The notes beneath the pieces are model-generated. The model did no database searches, was not told where the DNA came from, and saw only the letters and a program-made list of their open reading frames with translations. DNA of 14,889 nucleotides from an uncultured Lachnospiraceae bacterium (GTDB lineage Bacteria; Bacillota; Clostridia; Lachnospirales; Lachnospiraceae): NCBI GenBank assembly GCA_905209865.1, contig CAJLUP010000036.1, positions 1 to 14,889 on the forward strand, given 5' to 3'. Made by a program: the position numbers and the translations under genes. Positions 13,187 through 14,889 of the stretch are shown here, piece by piece (the first letter of the stretch is position 1; each line of letters begins with the position of its first letter).

Positions 13187-13845
13187 GAGGACTTTTAATT
13201 AAAGATATAAAACTGATGAAAAATAACGGGAAGTCATTATTTTTGATCCTTATATTTGTAGGAGCGACGATGGGAATCGTGATGAAAAATGTTTATATGT
13301 CAGTCGGATATGCATTTTTCATTTTCACGATGTTTACGGTAAGTACGATCAGTTATGATGAATATGATAATGGCTATCCATTTTTGTTTACTCTTCCCAT
13401 TACGAGAAAACAGTATGTGAATGAAAAATATTTATTTGTATTTATTTTAGTTGCACTCTCTTTTGGAATTGGGGCGCTGGTAGGAGCAGTTCAGATATTA
13501 TTTTTTGAATCAGAGGGAAGTTATGCGGATATTCTTATGATTTATGGCGCTTACGCAGCTATTATGCTTGCTATGAATGCGATTCTTATCCCGTTGAAAT
13601 TAAAATTCGAAGCAGAGAAAAGCCGTTTTGCGATCCCGATCGTGTTCGGTGGAACGGCGATTGTGGCAGTGATTGCGGTAAAGGGCTTTCAGCGATTGCC
13701 GGAAGAGACAAAAGCAGAGATTTTTACCCTTATTTCTAAAGTGGGGATTTGGGGAGGCATTTTGATCATCGCAGGAGCAGCAATCGGGATTACGATCGTT
13801 TCCTGGCTGTCCAGTCAGCATATTTTAAAAAAGAAAGAATTTTAG
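13183..13845 (+). CDS. ABC-2 type membrane protein, partner of the exporter ATPase
   Basis: The 220-residue protein starts with GTG at 13183, overlapping the ATPase stop by 4 bp, with AGGAGGGG upstream. It shows about six hydrophobic segments (LFLILIFVGATMGIV; YAFFIFTMFTVSTI; YLFVFILVALSFGIG; AAIMLAMNAILIPL; IPIVFGGTAIVAVIAV; GGILIIAGAAIGITIV) and a lysine-rich C-terminus (KKKEF). The cytoplasmic stretch SYDEYDNGYPFLFTLPITRKQYV is the characteristic E-x-x-D...LP-x-x-R pattern of the ABC2_membrane_5 type permeases found with YtrA/PmtR regulators. It probably works as a homodimer with two copies of the ATPase, since no second permease gene is present. Confidence 0.87.
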   Translation: MRGLLIKDIKLMKNNGKSLFLILIFVGATMGIVMKNVYMSVGYAFFIFTMFTVSTISYDEYDNGYPFLFTLPITRKQYVNEKYLFVFILVALSFGIGALVGAVQILFFESEGSYADILMIYGAYAAIMLAMNAILIPLKLKFEAEKSRFAIPIVFGGTAIVAVIAVKGFQRLPEETKAEIFTLISKVGIWGGILIIAGAAIGITIVSWLSSQHILKKKEF

Positions 13846-13861
13846 AGATATAAAAACAAAT

Positions 13862-13890
13862 AAAAAACAGAGCACAATCTGTTTTTTCTC
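13862..13890 (+). terminator. Rho-independent terminator of the GntR-ABC operon
   Basis: AAAAAACAGA (13862-13871) and TCTGTTTTTT (13878-13887) form a perfect 10-bp stem with a 6-nt loop; the right arm itself supplies the T-run. It ends only 3 bp before the next -35 box. Confidence 0.82.
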
Positions 13891-13919
13891 TTGACAAAAC
13901 TTCTTTGGCAAGTTACCAT
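13891..13919 (+). promoter_or_regulatory. Promoter of the LivK-like gene
   Basis: Perfect -35 TTGACA (13891-13896), 17-bp spacer and a poor -10 TACCAT (13914-13919). Weak -10 plus strong -35 would fit a controlled promoter. The start should be near 13926, with a leader of about 30 nt. Confidence 0.6.
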
Positions 13920-13925
13920 AGTAAC
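13912..13925. promoter_or_regulatory. Inverted repeat GTTAC-CATA-GTAAC over the -10 (candidate operator)
   Basis: A perfect 5-bp inverted repeat (13912-13916 and 13921-13925) with a 4-bp centre covers the -10 box and start region. AGTAA recurs at 13929-13933 and AGTTA at 13932-13936, close by. Spacing and symmetry suit a winged-helix repressor (MarR or HxlR type), but no such gene is next to it here. Confidence 0.45.
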
Positions 13926-13955
13926 ACAGTAAGTTAGCAAGGAGGAGTTTTAGTT

Positions 13956-14889
13956 ATGAAAATGTGGAAAAAAGCAGCAAGTATCGCGCTTGTATCGGCT
14001 CTGACAGTATCAATGGCGGCTTGCGGAAACGGCGGCGGAAGTGACAAAGGATCTGCTGATGCAGATACATTTAAGATCGGCGGTATCGGACCTACGACAG
14101 GTGACGCGGCAATTTACGGTATGGCGGTACAAAATGGTATCCAGCTTGCAGTTGATGAGATTAATGAAGCGGGCGGTATCAACGGATATCAGATTGAATT
14201 TAAGTTTGAGGATGACCAGTCTGATTCTGAAAAATCAGTGAACGCGTATAATACGTTGAAAGACTGGGGAATGCAGATGTTAGTAGGAACGACAACTTCA
14301 ACACCGTGTACAGCGGTTGTAGAAGAGACACATGCGGACAGCATGTTCCAGCTTACACCATCTGCAACAGCGGTAGACAGCATTCAGTATGATAATGCAT
14401 TCCGTATGTGTTTCTCAGATCCTGATCAGGGAAAAGCATCCGCTGATTATATTGCAGAGAACAAACTTGCGAATAAGATCGCGATCATTTATAACAGTTC
14501 TGATACATATTCCTCAGGTATTTATCAGAAATTTACAGAAGAAGCAAAGTCACTGGGACTTGATATTGTGGCAGCAGAAGCATTTACGGCAGACAGCAAG
14601 ACAGACTTCTCTGCTCAGATAGCTGACTGCAAGAACAAGGGCGCAGAGCTTGTGTTCCTTCCTATCTACTATCAGCAGGCTTCTCTTATCCTCACACAGA
14701 GCAAGAACGCAGGCTTCGCACCCAAGTTCTTCGGTTGTGACGGTCTTGACGGTCTTACATCTATCAAGAACTTCGATACTTCACTTGCAGAAGGCGTTAT
14801 GCTCTTAACACCTTTCGCAGCAGATTTAAAGGATCAGGCTACACAGGACTTCGTTAAGGCTTATAAGGCAGCTTACAACGATGAAACTC
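13956..14889 (+). CDS. LivK-like branched-chain amino acid ABC transporter binding lipoprotein, 5' part
   Basis: The frame is open from ATG 13956 to the window end (311 codons with no stop), so the gene is cut; family members are about 380-400 residues. GGAGGAG precedes the start. A lipoprotein signal (MKMWKKAASIALVSALTVSMAAC) places the lipid Cys at residue 23, followed by a GNGGGS-type linker. The mature part begins with FKIGGIGPTTGDAAIYG and AVDEINEAGGINGYQIE, typical of periplasmic-binding-protein type I LivJ/LivK proteins for Leu/Ile/Val; later stretches such as FLPIYYQQASLI also fit. livHMGF would be expected downstream. Oddly, codon choice changes abruptly at about 14,610: after it, all 8 Lys are AAG, none of 12 Ala is GCG and no Gly is GGA, unlike the upstream half and the rest of the window. 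Confidence 0.92.
   Translation, partial: MKMWKKAASIALVSALTVSMAACGNGGGSDKGSADADTFKIGGIGPTTGDAAIYGMAVQNGIQLAVDEINEAGGINGYQIEFKFEDDQSDSEKSVNAYNTLKDWGMQMLVGTTTSTPCTAVVEETHADSMFQLTPSATAVDSIQYDNAFRMCFSDPDQGKASADYIAENKLANKIAIIYNSSDTYSSGIYQKFTEEAKSLGLDIVAAEAFTADSKTDFSAQIADCKNKGAELVFLPIYYQQASLILTQSKNAGFAPKFFGCDGLDGLTSIKNFDTSLAEGVMLLTPFAADLKDQATQDFVKAYKAAYNDET

Noticed and set aside
14041..14622. Two short + strand frames within the LivK-like gene
   Set aside because: They are out-of-frame readings of the long open LivK frame that runs from 13956 to the window end.

Overview
The window looks like a chromosomal contig from a low-to-mid GC Gram-positive anaerobe, most likely a Lachnospiraceae-type member of Clostridia. 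Pointers are the strong AGGAGG-type ribosome binding sites, near-consensus sigma-A promoters with 17-bp spacers, the hisS-aspS pair, a YtrA-type GntR/ABC exporter unit and lipoproteins with GNGGGS-like linkers. It begins inside hisS and ends inside a LivK-like gene. No phage, IS element, CRISPR array or rRNA was seen. All genes are on the + strand except a small HicB-like gene.

Layout. (1) 1-2590: hisS (3' part) and aspS, overlapping by 8 bp, closed by a hairpin that probably serves as a terminator in both directions. (2) 2632-2990: a minus-strand HicB-like protein with its own promoter and no HicA partner. (3) 3026-3260: a single tRNA-Gly(GCC) unit with phased A-tracts, a consensus promoter, a leader hairpin and a terminator. 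(4) 3289-4658: promoter and homoserine dehydrogenase with a C-terminal ACT domain. (5) 4729-9307: a MarR-family regulator, thymidylate synthase, dihydrofolate reductase and a ZnuA/ZnuC/ZnuB-like metal importer. From folA onward the genes overlap or abut. The thyA-folA gap holds a degenerate 17-bp tandem repeat. (6) 9343-11834: promoter, ilvB, ilvN (acetohydroxyacid synthase) and terminator. (7) 11893-13887: an autoregulated-looking GntR/ABC ATPase/ABC-2 permease operon with an unusually ordered operator, then a terminator. (8) 13891-end: promoter and the 5' part of a LivK-like branched-chain amino acid binding lipoprotein.

How the genes fit together. hom, ilvBN and livK belong to aspartate-family and branched-chain amino acid supply. 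thyA and folA form the dTMP/tetrahydrofolate cycle and appear transcriptionally tied to a metal importer. The GntR-ABC unit resembles peptide or stress exporters of the YtrA/PmtR type.

I found no clearly new multi-gene system. The signals most worth a second look are: an abrupt change of codon usage inside the LivK-like gene near 14,610 (chimeric assembly or intragenic recombination); the 10-bp-periodic operator upstream of gntR; the 17-bp purine-rich repeat between thyA and folA; and the metal-binding lipoprotein, which lacks canonical ligand positions.
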